Shown here: positions 22,090 to 31,055 of the stretch, in pieces
Layout: every line of letters starts with the position of its first letter
Numbering within the stretch: position 1 is the first letter of the stretch
Assembly: GCF_049856175.1 (NCBI RefSeq)
Contig: NZ_JBNDNA010000001.1
Coordinates: 186,001 to 250,000 of the forward strand
From: JB111 sp049856175
GTDB lineage: Bacteria > Actinomycetota > Actinomycetes > Actinomycetales > Actinomycetaceae
Direction of reading: 5' to 3'
Length of the DNA stretch: 64,000 nt
Translations under genes and position numbers: made by a program
Notes under the pieces: generated by a model
What the model was told of the DNA's origin: nothing
Database searches by the model: none
The model's input: only the letters and a program-made list of their open reading frames with translations

Positions 22090-23865
22090 ATGGACGCCCC
22101 CGGTACACCGGACGCACCGACCGCGACGGACGTGGCCGCAGCTGCGCGCCACGACCCCCCGCTGCCCGACGCGGGGCCCGACGGCACGCTTCCGGCAGTC
22201 GCCACGGTGGCCGACCTCGTCGGCTGGGCGCTCGCGCGGCTGGGCGCCGGGCACTGCTTCGGCGTCGTCGGCTCGGGAAACTTCCGGGTGACGAACGCCC
22301 TGCGCGCCCACGGGGTGCCGTTCACCGCCACCCGCCACGAGGGCGGCGCCGCGGTCATGGCCGACGCGTACGCGCGCATGTCCGGCACGGTCTCGCTCGT
22401 CTCGGTCCACCAGGGCTGCGGGCTGACCAACGCGGTGACCGGCATCGTCGAGGCGGCGAAGTCCCGCACGCCGATGATCGTCCTGGCCGCCGAGACCGCG
22501 CCCGCGGCCGTGCGCTCGAACTTCGCCATGGACCAGCCCGGTCTCGCCCGCTGCGGCGGTGCCGTGGCCGAGCGCGTCCACTCCGCCGCGAGCGCGCTGA
22601 CCGACGTCGTCCGTGCCTTCCGCACCGCGAAGAACCAGCGCCGCACCGTGGTGCTCAACCTGCCCCTCGACGTCCAGGCCATGCCCGCCCCGCGGGCGGA
22701 CCCCGCGGCGCTCGATCTCGCCCCGCCGCAGGCCGTCCGCCCGGGCAGCGACGCCGTCGAGCGGCTGGCCGACCTCCTCGCCGGTGCGGAGCGGCCCGTG
22801 CTCGTCGCCGGCCGCGGCGCCCGTGCGGCCGGCCGCGAGCTGCGGCGGCTCGCCGAACGGGTGGGTGCGCTCCTGGCCACCTCGGCCGTCGCGAAGGGCC
22901 TGTTCGAGGGCGACCCGTTCGACCTGGGGATCTCCGGCGGCTTCTCCTCCCCGACGACGGCGGAGCTGATCGCGGGCGCCGACCTCGTCGTCGGCGTGGG
23001 CTGCACCCTCAACATGTGGACGATGCGCCACGGGCGGCTGATCTCGGAGGGGACCACGGTGGTCCAGGTCGACCTCGAGGACGAGGCGCTGGGCGCCAAC
23101 CGGCCGATCGATCTCGGGGTGCTGGGCGACAGCGCCGAGACCGCGACGGCCGTGACCGACGAGCTCGAGCGCCGCGGGGTCGCCCGCACCGGGTACCGCA
23201 CGGACGAGGTGCGCGCCCGGATCGCGTTCGGCTCGCGGTGGAGGGACGTGCCGTTCGAGGACGCCTCGAGCGGCGTCCGGATCGATCCGCGGACCCTGAC
23301 CCGCGCCCTCGACGACCTGCTCCCCGCCGAACGGATCGTGTCGATCGACTCCGGGAACTTCATGGGCTACCCGAGCCAGTACCTCGCCGTGCCCGACGAG
23401 AACGGCTTCTGCTTCACCCAGGCCTTCCAGTCGATCGGCCTCGGCCTCGGCACCGCGATCGGCGCCGCGCTCGCCCGGCCCGATCGACTCCCGGTCCTCG
23501 GCACCGGGGACGGAGGGCTCCTCATGGCGGTCGCCGAGCTGGAGACCGCCGTGCGGCTGCGGATCCCGCTCGTCGTCGTGGTCTACGACGACGCCGCCTA
23601 CGGCGCCGAGGTCCACCACTTCGGCGTCGGCGCGGACGGCCGGTCGACCGGGGCCGACCTGTCGACGGTGACCTTCCCCGACGTCGACGTCGCGGCGATC
23701 GCCCGCGGCTTCGGGGCCGAGGGCGTCGTCGTGCGGGGCGAGGCGGACCTCGAGGCGGTGCGCGAGTGGGTGGCCGGTGAGCGCGACCGGCCGATCGTGA
23801 TCGACGCGAAGATCGTGTCCGACGGCGGGGCCTGGTGGCTGCAGGAGGCCTTCCGTGGGCACTGA
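22090..23865 (+). CDS. Thiamine diphosphate-dependent enzyme (acetolactate synthase / benzoylformate decarboxylase-like)
   Basis: A 591-residue three-domain ThDP enzyme. The catalytic glutamate that activates the cofactor is Glu84 in TATRHEGGAAVMADAYARMSG. The central Rossmann-like domain is at 240-370. The metal/pyrophosphate motif begins GTGDGGLLMAVAELETAVRL, but where most relatives have N-N or N-D after it, this protein reads VYDDAAYG (Asp500-Asp501). An N-terminal extension of about 38 Ala/Pro/Asp-rich residues is unusual. It probably decarboxylates or carboligates a 2-keto acid. It is followed 39 bases later by a TauE/SafE exporter and diverges from RidA/cyclase. Confidence 0.85.
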   Translation: MDAPGTPDAPTATDVAAAARHDPPLPDAGPDGTLPAVATVADLVGWALARLGAGHCFGVVGSGNFRVTNALRAHGVPFTATRHEGGAAVMADAYARMSGTVSLVSVHQGCGLTNAVTGIVEAAKSRTPMIVLAAETAPAAVRSNFAMDQPGLARCGGAVAERVHSAASALTDVVRAFRTAKNQRRTVVLNLPLDVQAMPAPRADPAALDLAPPQAVRPGSDAVERLADLLAGAERPVLVAGRGARAAGRELRRLAERVGALLATSAVAKGLFEGDPFDLGISGGFSSPTTAELIAGADLVVGVGCTLNMWTMRHGRLISEGTTVVQVDLEDEALGANRPIDLGVLGDSAETATAVTDELERRGVARTGYRTDEVRARIAFGSRWRDVPFEDASSGVRIDPRTLTRALDDLLPAERIVSIDSGNFMGYPSQYLAVPDENGFCFTQAFQSIGLGLGTAIGAALARPDRLPVLGTGDGGLLMAVAELETAVRLRIPLVVVVYDDAAYGAEVHHFGVGADGRSTGADLSTVTFPDVDVAAIARGFGAEGVVVRGEADLEAVREWVAGERDRPIVIDAKIVSDGGAWWLQEAFRGH

Positions 23866-23904
23866 CGCGGCTACGGTGTCGGTCGACGACGACCCGGAGG
23901 ATCG

Positions 23905-24708
23905 ATGGAGCTGACCGAGCTGGCGCTGCTCGCCGTGGTGGCGGTGGCGGCCGGAGCCGTCAACGGCGCCGTGGGCTCGGGCTCCCTCATCACCCTGCCC
24001 GCCCTGCTCTCGCTCGGTTTCTCGCCGGCGTCGGCCCTCGTGACGAACACGATCGGGATCCTGTTCTCGGCGGTCGGCGGGACCCTGCGCTACCGGGAGG
24101 ACCTCGCCGCCGAGGGCACGGCCCTACGGTCGCTCATGGTGATGTCGGGCCTGGGCGCGGCCGTCGGGGCCTCGGCCCTGCTCGTCTCCCCGCCCGGAGC
24201 GCTGCAGGTCGTCGTCCCGTTCCTCATCGTGCTGGCGATCCTGCTCGTGGTGCTGCAGCCGATGATCGTGCGCGCGCTGGCCCGACGGCGCGAGCGGCGC
24301 GCCGCCGTGGGCGAGACCCGGCCGGGGGCCGACCGCGGGCCGTACGGCTCACGGGGTCTGCAGGCCTCGATGTTCGGCGCGTCGATCTACGGGGGCTACT
24401 TCACGGCCGCCCAGGGCATCCTCTACATGGGGGTCCTCGGGTCGTTCACCGGGCGTCCGCTCGGCGAGGTCAACGGGCCGAAGAACCTGCTGAGCGCGAT
24501 CGTCAACCTCGTCGCGGCGGTGTTCTACACGGTCGCGTTCTTCCTCGGGCACGCCGACGTCGTGTGGGTGGCGTCGGCGGCGATCGGGCTCGGCGCGGTC
24601 GTCGGCGGGTATCTCGGCGCGGACATCGCCAAGCGGCTGCCGTCCGTGGTGCTGCGCGGGGTCATCGTCGTCGTCGCCCTGTTCGCGCTCGTGCGCGAGC
24701 TCACCTGA
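23905..24708 (+). CDS. TauE/SafE-family (sulfite exporter) membrane protein
   Basis: A 267-residue polytopic protein with about eight helices. The family repeats are clear: AVNGAVGSGSLITLPALLSLGFSPASALVTNTIGILFSAVGG in the first half and GASIYGGYFTAAQGILYMGVLGSFTG with NGPKNLLSAIVNLVAAVFY in the second. These proteins export sulfoacetate, sulfite or other organic anions. It is placed directly after the ThDP gene (39 bases), so it may remove or supply that enzyme's carboxylate product or substrate (inference). Two strong hairpins follow. Confidence 0.88.
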   Translation: MELTELALLAVVAVAAGAVNGAVGSGSLITLPALLSLGFSPASALVTNTIGILFSAVGGTLRYREDLAAEGTALRSLMVMSGLGAAVGASALLVSPPGALQVVVPFLIVLAILLVVLQPMIVRALARRRERRAAVGETRPGADRGPYGSRGLQASMFGASIYGGYFTAAQGILYMGVLGSFTGRPLGEVNGPKNLLSAIVNLVAAVFYTVAFFLGHADVVWVASAAIGLGAVVGGYLGADIAKRLPSVVLRGVIVVVALFALVRELT

Positions 24709-24734
24709 GTCACATCGTCCGGGACCGGAGGAGG

Positions 24735-24781
24735 GGGCCGCACCCGGCACAGGCACGGCTCCCGGCGGCCGGGTGCGGCCC
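24735..24781 (+). terminator. Terminator of the ThDP-TauE unit
   Basis: GGGCCGCACCCGGC (24735-24748) pairs perfectly with GCCGGGTGCGGCCC (24768-24781) across a 19-base loop, 27 bases after the TauE stop. Confidence 0.65.
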
Positions 24782-24822
24782 GCAGGGGGCGCCCGGCCTG
24801 CCCGCTCGTGCGCGGCACCGGC

Positions 24823-24862
24823 ACGTCCCGCCCGAGGAGGCCGACCACCTCGGGCGGGACGT
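24823..24862 (-). terminator. Terminator facing the BCCT gene
   Basis: ACGTCCCGCCCGAGG (24823-24837) pairs perfectly with CCTCGGGCGGGACGT (24848-24862) around a 10-base loop. It begins 17 bases past the BCCT stop codon. With the hairpin at 24735 it insulates two convergent genes. Confidence 0.7.
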
Positions 24863-24878
24863 CCCGGGTCGCAGGGCG

Positions 24879-26819
24879 CTACGAGTCGTCGTCCTTGTTC
24901 CGTCGGGCGCGCTCCGCGCGGTTCTCCGAGCGGCTGAACAGCCCGCGGCTGCGGGAGAGCCGGTAGTCGATCCGGGTGTCGACGTACTGCTCGACCTCCG
25001 GGTACCGCTCGAGGGACGAGGCCGTCATCTCGCCGGCGACCTTCATCCGCTGGAGGAGCTCCTCCCGCTCGAGGATCATGGAGTCGATCCGCAGGGCGCG
25101 GATGTTCGCCCACGCCATGAGCAGCAGGACGACGCTGAACGGCAGGGCCGTGATCAGGGACCCGGCCTGTACCGCGTTCAGTCCGCCGGCGACCAGCAGC
25201 GCCGCTGCGATGACGCCCTCGAGGACGGCCCACAGCACCCTCGACCACACCGGCGGGTTCGGGTGCCCGCCGGACGAGAGCATGTCGACGACGAGAGAGC
25301 CGGAGTCGGACGACGTGATGAAGAAGATGGCGATGAGGATGATGCCGGCGATCGAGAAGATCTCCCCGAGCGGCAGGTCGCCCAGGACCTGGAAGAGTGC
25401 CGCCTCGACGTTGACGTCGCCGTCCTCCACGAGATCGCCCTCCCCGAAGAACTGTCGGAACAGCCCCGTGCCGCCGAGGACCGAGAACCAGAGGAAGCCG
25501 ACGACTGTCGGGACGAGCAGCACACCGGCGATGAACTGACGGACGGTGCGGCCGCGGGAGATGCGGGCGATGAACACACCGACGAACGGCGACCACGCGA
25601 TCCACCAGCCCCAGTAGAACAGCGTCCAGTCGCCGAACCACGTGGACGCGCCCTCCCCGCGGTAGTAGGCGCCGACGTCGAACGTCATGCCGACGACACC
25701 CGCGAGGTAGGCCCCCAGCGACTCGACGAAGTTCTGCAGGAGGAAGACGGTCGGACCGAGCAGCAGCAGGCTGATGAGGAGGATGCCGGCGAGCGAGAGG
25801 TTGACGTTGGACAGGATCTTGATGCCTGCGCCGAGCCCACTGACCACCGAGATCGTGGCCAGCAGCGTGATGCCGATGATGAGGCCGACCAGCAGGACGT
25901 TGTCGACCTCGTCGACGATACCGATCTCCGCCATGCCGGCGGAGATCTGGCCGACGCCGAGCCCGAGCGAGGTGGCGACGCCTGCGATGGTGCCCACGAC
26001 CGCGAGGACGTCGATGACATCGCCGACCCAGCCCTTGACGCGCTCACCGAGGATCGGTTCGAGCGCCCAGCGGATCGAGACCGGCCGCCCGCGACGGTGG
26101 ATCGCGTAGGCCAGGGCGAGTCCGATGACCGCGTATACCGACCACGGGTGCAGCCCCCAGTGCAGGAACGTCTGGGCCATCGCCAGGGCGGACATCTCCG
26201 CCTCGTTGCCGCCCCAGGACGGCTTCGGCTCCGTCGTGGCGAACGTCAACGGCTCACCGACGCCGTAGAAGACGAGCCCGATGCCCATGCCGGCGGCGAA
26301 GAGCATCGCGAACCAGGACAGGACACCGAACTCCGGTTCCTCGCCGTCGCGGCCGAGCGTGATGCGACCGTACTTCGAGAGTCCGATACCGATGGCGACG
26401 ACCACGAACGCGCCGACGACGAACATGTAGTACCAGTCGAGGTTGGAGTTGATCCATCCCTGAGCGCCCAGGAACATGTCGTCCGTGAAGTCGGGGAAGG
26501 CGATCGCGACGACGCACACGGCCAGGATGATGCTCAGCGCGGGCCAGAACACCCGTGGGGCGATGAGGCCCTTGCCGAGACGCACGCCGTGAGCACGCAG
26601 CTTGTCGGCGATCTGCGCGTCGGAGTCGGAGTCCTCGATCTGGAAGTTGCGGGGGAGACGCATCGTCTCCGGGAGATCGGCGGGGAGACCGGGGACCTTG
26701 ACCTGCGTCATGGGTCGGGAGCGCGACTCGCCGGTCGACGTCGCATCTTCGGGCCCGGTGGACGGTGGCGGAGCCGACCCGCCCTCCGAGGTGGTCGGCC
26801 CATGCTCGTTCGTGGTCAC
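24879..26819 (-). CDS. BCCT-family transporter (betaine/choline/carnitine/ectoine type)
   Basis: A 646-residue transporter of the LeuT fold. The region HWGLHPWSVYAVIGLALAYA, the glycine-rich ion-site segment GVATSLGLGVGQISAGM and FYWGWWIAWSPFVGVFIARISRGRT are BCCT hallmarks, with 12 helices in all. The N-terminal soluble part is about 80 residues and the C-terminal tail is long and charged (RLSRSRGLFSRSENRAERARRNKD), as in osmosensing members such as BetP. The GTG start has a GGAG upstream. It may take up compatible solutes and so complement ectABC, or a trimethylammonium carbon source; context does not decide. Confidence 0.9.
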   Translation of the reverse strand: MTTNEHGPTTSEGGSAPPPSTGPEDATSTGESRSRPMTQVKVPGLPADLPETMRLPRNFQIEDSDSDAQIADKLRAHGVRLGKGLIAPRVFWPALSIILAVCVVAIAFPDFTDDMFLGAQGWINSNLDWYYMFVVGAFVVVAIGIGLSKYGRITLGRDGEEPEFGVLSWFAMLFAAGMGIGLVFYGVGEPLTFATTEPKPSWGGNEAEMSALAMAQTFLHWGLHPWSVYAVIGLALAYAIHRRGRPVSIRWALEPILGERVKGWVGDVIDVLAVVGTIAGVATSLGLGVGQISAGMAEIGIVDEVDNVLLVGLIIGITLLATISVVSGLGAGIKILSNVNLSLAGILLISLLLLGPTVFLLQNFVESLGAYLAGVVGMTFDVGAYYRGEGASTWFGDWTLFYWGWWIAWSPFVGVFIARISRGRTVRQFIAGVLLVPTVVGFLWFSVLGGTGLFRQFFGEGDLVEDGDVNVEAALFQVLGDLPLGEIFSIAGIILIAIFFITSSDSGSLVVDMLSSGGHPNPPVWSRVLWAVLEGVIAAALLVAGGLNAVQAGSLITALPFSVVLLLMAWANIRALRIDSMILEREELLQRMKVAGEMTASSLERYPEVEQYVDTRIDYRLSRSRGLFSRSENRAERARRNKDDDS

Positions 26820-26942
26820 GTCTGCTCCGTTCGTTACCGGCGATGAGGATTCACCAGGTTGTCCACTTAATCCCGCTTGTGCAAGTACGACCCCAGCGAG
26901 GGGGCGCCCCGCGGGTGGTCGGATCGCTCGGCGGGTCAGGGT

Positions 26943-27788
26943 TCAGAGCGCCCGGCCCAGCCGCGCGGCCTCCTCCTGCAGCACGGGCAGGTGCCGGGTG
27001 CGAAGCTCCTCGACGGTCGCGCGCGAGGCGAACACGGCCACGCTCATGGCTGCGCGGGTGGCACCGGTGGAGTCGACGACCGGCACCGACATCGTTCGCA
27101 TGCCGGCCTCGAGCTCTTCGTCCGTGATCGCGTAACCGTCACGTCGTGCCTCCGAGACTCGTTCCCGGACCTGTTCGGGCGTGCGGAGCGTGCGCGGCGT
27201 GGTGGGGTGCGGAGACCACCGGGAGAGCAGGTCGTCGGTGACGGAGTCCGGCTCCGCCGCGAGCAGGACCCGTCCCGAGGCCGAGGCGAGGACGGGGAGG
27301 CGGGCGCCGAGGCGCACTCCGGCCGAGACGATCCGGCGGACCTCTGCTCGCGCGACGAACACGACGTAGGTGTCGTCCCGCAGGGCGACGGACACCGACT
27401 CCTCCAGCTCGTCGCGCGCGCGATCGACGCACGGTGTGGCCAGCGACGCCAGGGGCGAGGTCTCGATGTAGGAGGACCCGAGCCGGACGATCCGCGGGGT
27501 CGGCCGATAGAACTTTCCGTCGAAGGAGACGTATCCGGACTCCTCGAGGGTGATGAGGCAGCGCCTGGCGCTCGCGGGGCTCAGCTGAGCCCCGCGAGCG
27601 GCCTCGGCCACCGTCACTCGCGGCAGGTCCGGGCCGAAGAGCTCCAGGATCGCCAGCCCCTTCGCGAGCCCGCCCATCGTCTCCCGCCGCGGCGCCGCGG
27701 CCCGGCTTCCGGCGGCGGGAGCGTGCGGCGTCGGGAGGACCGGGGCGGACGGCGCGGCGCCGCCGTCGTCCGGACTCGTCTGGGGCAT
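26943..27788 (-). CDS. IclR-family regulator, PcaR/PobR-like
   Basis: A 281-residue regulator. The N-terminal winged helix contains LAKGLAILELFGPDLPRVTVAEAARGAQLSPASARRCLITLEESGYV; the SPASARRCL recognition helix is the form seen in PcaR/PcaU/PobR-type members. The effector domain follows, ending in SVPVVDSTGATRAAMSVAVFASRATVEELRTRHLPVL. It could control the pob/pca genes nearby or the BCCT gene downstream on the same strand. The first 35 residues are low-complexity. Confidence 0.88.
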   Translation of the reverse strand: MPQTSPDDGGAAPSAPVLPTPHAPAAGSRAAAPRRETMGGLAKGLAILELFGPDLPRVTVAEAARGAQLSPASARRCLITLEESGYVSFDGKFYRPTPRIVRLGSSYIETSPLASLATPCVDRARDELEESVSVALRDDTYVVFVARAEVRRIVSAGVRLGARLPVLASASGRVLLAAEPDSVTDDLLSRWSPHPTTPRTLRTPEQVRERVSEARRDGYAITDEELEAGMRTMSVPVVDSTGATRAAMSVAVFASRATVEELRTRHLPVLQEEAARLGRAL

Positions 27789-27901
27789 GCCTCATGGTCC
27801 CGTCGCTGGTCGTGAAGGGGCAACCGGGGCTCGGACCACCACCGACGGCGGGGTTGCGCGAAGCCGGCAGCGGGATAGTGCGGAACCGGCGATGGTCGGT
27901 G

Positions 27902-28855
27902 TCAGGGCGTGTACATCAGCGCGTCGACATCGAGCTCCTCGTCCAGGAGTCCGTACTCGAGCATGAGGTCGCGCAGCACGTCGAAGTCGGTGAGGTCCGA
28001 CGTTGGTGTCAGGGCCGGGGGAGACAGCTCGGAGGCCAGCTGGGGGTCGATCTCCGTGTACCCGGGTATGGCCTCGGCGATGACGCCGGGGTCGTCCTCC
28101 GCCTCGGCCATCGCCTGGTCCATGACGGCGATGAAGGAGTCGACGACATCGGCGTTCTCGGCGAGGTACTCCTCGGTCGTCAGCCAGCCGGCGACCGGCA
28201 GATTCTCGGTCGGCCCCTCGAACGCGGAGGCGACCTCGCGATGACCGGCCTGAACGCCGCGCGTGAGGAACGGTTCGACGAGCCAGGCGGCGTCGACGTG
28301 CCCCTGCTCGAGGGCGGCGCCCATGTCGGGCGGCGGCATCTCGACGAACTCCACGGTCGCAAGGTCCACGCCGTGCGACTCCAGCACGGCACGCGACGTG
28401 AGCTCCTGGATGTTGCCCAGGCTGTTGATGGCCACCGAGGCCCCGGACAGGTCTGCCGGATCCTCGATGGGGGAGTCCGCCGGTACGTAGATGCCCTGCG
28501 GGCCGGACCGGTTGTTCTCCCGAACGATCCGCAGCGGCAGACCCTCCTGGGCGCCCTGGAGCACCGAGACGAAGTTCGAGTAGGTGATGTGGACGTCGCC
28601 GGACATCATCGCTGCGATCTGAGCCGCTCCCGCCGACGACGAGACGAACTCGACGTCGAGGCCCGCCTCCTCGAAGAGCCCCGTGTCCAGCGCGTGATGG
28701 AAGGGGGCCAGGTCGGCGAGCGGCATCGTGCCGACGACGATCGATGGAGCGCTCTCCTCGTCGGTGCTCGCCTCCTCCTCCCCGGAGCCGCAGGCGGTGA
28801 GGACGAGGACGGCGGCGGTGCCGGCGACGGCGGCGCGCAGGTGGGTGGTGGTCAT
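27902..28855 (-). CDS. NMT1/TauA-like substrate-binding lipoprotein (copy 1 of 3)
   Basis: A 317-residue periplasmic-binding-protein homologue with a lipoprotein signal (lipobox LTAC, Cys22). It has TMPLADLAPFHHALDTGLFEEAGLDVEFV, SGDVHITYSNFVSVLQGAQEGLPLRIV, GASVAINSLGNIQELTSRAVLESHG and HVDAAWLVEPFLTRG, as in nitrate/taurine/aromatic-type ABC binding proteins. Its ATG overlaps the stop of the FAD hydroxylase gene upstream by four bases, so the two are co-translated. The ligand is presumably the aromatic acid that the hydroxylase attacks (inference). No permease or ATPase gene is near. Confidence 0.88.
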   Translation of the reverse strand: MTTTHLRAAVAGTAAVLVLTACGSGEEEASTDEESAPSIVVGTMPLADLAPFHHALDTGLFEEAGLDVEFVSSSAGAAQIAAMMSGDVHITYSNFVSVLQGAQEGLPLRIVRENNRSGPQGIYVPADSPIEDPADLSGASVAINSLGNIQELTSRAVLESHGVDLATVEFVEMPPPDMGAALEQGHVDAAWLVEPFLTRGVQAGHREVASAFEGPTENLPVAGWLTTEEYLAENADVVDSFIAVMDQAMAEAEDDPGVIAEAIPGYTEIDPQLASELSPPALTPTSDLTDFDVLRDLMLEYGLLDEELDVDALMYTP

Positions 28856-30045
28856 GTGGTGCTCCCCTGGGTGGATGGGTGGCTCGTGGCCACGAGATCT
28901 GCCACGACGTCGATGTCGTAGAGCCAGCGACGGAACTCCTTGGACTCCTCGAGCTCGGCGTCGCGCCGGTCGAGGTCGGAGAACTGCGAGTCGTACCGGC
29001 GGCCGGAACGCCGCGACCCGGCCTGGACGGACGACGTGCGGCCGAGGCGGATGTCCGAGTAGCGCTGGAGCGCGGCCGGCGCGGACTCCGCGTCCGCTCC
29101 AGCGAGCAGCTCGGCGAGGACCGCAGCGTCCTCGATCGCCTGGTTCGCTCCCTGCCCGACGTGCGGCAGCATCGGGTGCGCGGCGTCGCCGAGGAGGGTC
29201 ACGTGCCCCGTGGTCCAGCGTGAGAGCGGCTCGCGGTCGTACATGCCCCACCGGTTCGTCGAGTCGATCTGCGACAGGAGGCGCGTGGTGCGCTCGTCCC
29301 AGCCGGAGAACTCGGCGATCAGCTGGCGTGGGTCGCCCGGGGCGGACCACGACTCGCGCATCTCGTCGTCGGCGGGGACGAAGCCCACGACGTTGATGAG
29401 GTCGCCGCCGCGGACAGGGAAGACGAGGAGGTGCCGCCCGCCGCCCATCCAGACCTCGAACGCGTCGGCCGGCCAGTCCGGTACGCGGCTCCGTGGGACC
29501 AGGCCGCGGTACGCCACCTGCCCGGAGAACTGCGGTGCAGAGGGGGCGGTGACCGCCTCGCGCACCCGGGAATGGATGCCGTCGGCGCCGACGACGACGT
29601 CGGCACGGCGCACACGGCCGTCCGTGAGTCGGATCTCCGCGCCGTGCTCGAGCGTGACGACGTCGGCGACCGTGTGCCCCGTGTGGAGACTGTCCGAGGG
29701 GAGCGGGGCGAGCAGCGCGTCGAGGAGGTCGGCGCGGTGGACGCCCGCCACCGGGTAGGCGCCGTCGCTCGAGCCGACGACGACGGACGTGACGGGTGAA
29801 CCGTCCTCGCGCCGGTACGTCGATCCGGGCCCGAAGGGCACGACGACCTCTCGTACGGCAGGCCCGACACCGATCCGGTCGAGCTGGCGCAGCCCGTTCG
29901 GTGCCAGCTGGACGCCCGCCCCGATCTCCCCGATCGCCGGCGCCTGCTCGAGCACGTCGACCGCGATCCCTTTCGCGCGTAGAGCGTTGGCGGCAGCCAG
30001 GCCGCCGATCCCCGCGCCGACGACCGCCACGCTGAGGTCCGTCAC
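28852..30045 (-). CDS. FAD-dependent aromatic hydroxylase (salicylate / 3-hydroxybenzoate 6-hydroxylase-like)
   Basis: A 397-residue group A flavoprotein monooxygenase. The dinucleotide motif is VAVVGAGIGGLAAANALRAKG, the second FAD/NADPH motif is RADVVVGADGIHSRVR and the third is VTLLGDAAHPMLPHVGQGANQAIEDA. The pattern IGEIGAGVQLAPNGLRQLDRIG puts it with NahG and 3-hydroxybenzoate 6-hydroxylases. It would use NAD(P)H and O2 to hydroxylate a phenolic acid. It is coupled to a binding lipoprotein and diverges from an IclR regulator with a good operator candidate between them. Confidence 0.87.
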   Translation of the reverse strand: MTDLSVAVVGAGIGGLAAANALRAKGIAVDVLEQAPAIGEIGAGVQLAPNGLRQLDRIGVGPAVREVVVPFGPGSTYRREDGSPVTSVVVGSSDGAYPVAGVHRADLLDALLAPLPSDSLHTGHTVADVVTLEHGAEIRLTDGRVRRADVVVGADGIHSRVREAVTAPSAPQFSGQVAYRGLVPRSRVPDWPADAFEVWMGGGRHLLVFPVRGGDLINVVGFVPADDEMRESWSAPGDPRQLIAEFSGWDERTTRLLSQIDSTNRWGMYDREPLSRWTTGHVTLLGDAAHPMLPHVGQGANQAIEDAAVLAELLAGADAESAPAALQRYSDIRLGRTSSVQAGSRRSGRRYDSQFSDLDRRDAELEESKEFRRWLYDIDVVADLVATSHPSTQGSTT

Positions 30046-30068
30046 GGCGCATCACCTCTCTTCGTCGA

Positions 30069-30101
30069 GTTCGATATACGAATAAGATTCGCTTGTCGAA
30101 C
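30069..30101. promoter_or_regulatory. Candidate IclR operator between divergent genes
   Basis: GTTCGATATACGAA (30069-30082) and TTCGCTTGTCGAAC (30088-30101) are inverted at 10 of 14 positions across a 5-base spacer, with perfect outer (GTTCGA/TCGAAC) and inner (CGAA/TTCG) blocks. It is the AT-richest part of the 120-base gap between the hydroxylase gene and the IclR gene. Confidence 0.5.
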
Positions 30102-30165
30102 TACGCTATCGAGGTCGGCAGGCTCGGTCAATCGCTGCGAGCCCGGCGCGACCTACTCTCGAGCG

Positions 30166-31053
30166 ATGGGTGCGCGCGGGGCGGGAGGAGCTGCGGGTGG
30201 GGGGCGTCCCGCCGGGGACACCACGCTGGACCGACTGATCCGCATCCTCGACGCCTTCGACGCCGGCCGGACCACGCTGACCGTGGCCGCGCTCGCGAGG
30301 CGAGCCGCGATCCCGCTCCCGACCGCCTACCGCTGGGTCGAACGGCTGACGGCGGCCGGCCTGCTCGAACGGGGGACCGGCGGCGCCGTCGGCCCCGGCA
30401 TGAAGCTGTGGGAGCTGGCGTCACGGTCCGCCCCGAGCACCTCGCTGCGCAACGCGGCGATGCCGTTCATGGACGACGTCCAGGCGGTGCTGCGCCAGCA
30501 CACGCAGATCGCGGTGCTCGACGAGGCCGGCGTCCTGGTGCTCGAGCGGCTCTCCGCCCGCGGCGCGGTGCCCAACCAGGCCACGGTCGCCGGCCGGCTG
30601 CCGACGTCGACGACCTCGCTGGGTCTGGTGCTGCTCGCGTACTCCCCGTCCGGCGTCACCGAGGATTTTCTCGCCCGGCACGCCGAGGAGCTCGGTGCCC
30701 CGCAGGTGCCCGCGGACCTCGCCGCCGGACGGACGCCGGTCCGCGGCACCGCCCGGGGCGTCGTCAACCCCACCGAGATCGAGCTGCGGCGGCAGCTGGC
30801 GGCGGTACGCAGCCAGGGTTGGGCGGCGGTGGACGGCCAGGTCGACTCCGAGGCCACCGGGGTGGCGGTCCCGGTGCTCACGGCCCGGGGCCGGGTCCTG
30901 GCCGCCCTCGGCGTCGTCGTGCCGAGGTCCTCCGAGCTGCGCCCGGGGCTGGCCCCGATGCTCATGGCGGCGGCGCGGGGCATCAGCCGTGCGGTGGGGG
31001 AGCGGCAGGTGGCGTCGCAGGGCGCTTCGCCTCCCCACGTACCTGCGCCGTGA
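30166..31053 (+). CDS. IclR-family transcriptional regulator
   Basis: A 295-residue regulator. The winged helix is TTLDRLIRILDAFDAGRTTLTVAALARRAAIPLPTAYRWVERLTAAGLLER. The effector-binding domain contains DVQAVLRQHTQIAVLDEAGVLVLERLSARGA and the late VDSEATGVAVPVLTARGRVLAALGVV. Position suggests it controls the divergent hydroxylase/lipoprotein unit, and possibly pobA, whose operator-like palindrome begins three bases after its stop codon. The effector would be a hydroxybenzoate (inference). Confidence 0.88.
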   Translation: MGARGAGGAAGGGRPAGDTTLDRLIRILDAFDAGRTTLTVAALARRAAIPLPTAYRWVERLTAAGLLERGTGGAVGPGMKLWELASRSAPSTSLRNAAMPFMDDVQAVLRQHTQIAVLDEAGVLVLERLSARGAVPNQATVAGRLPTSTTSLGLVLLAYSPSGVTEDFLARHAEELGAPQVPADLAAGRTPVRGTARGVVNPTEIELRRQLAAVRSQGWAAVDGQVDSEATGVAVPVLTARGRVLAALGVVVPRSSELRPGLAPMLMAAARGISRAVGERQVASQGASPPHVPAP

Positions 31054-31055
31054 CG

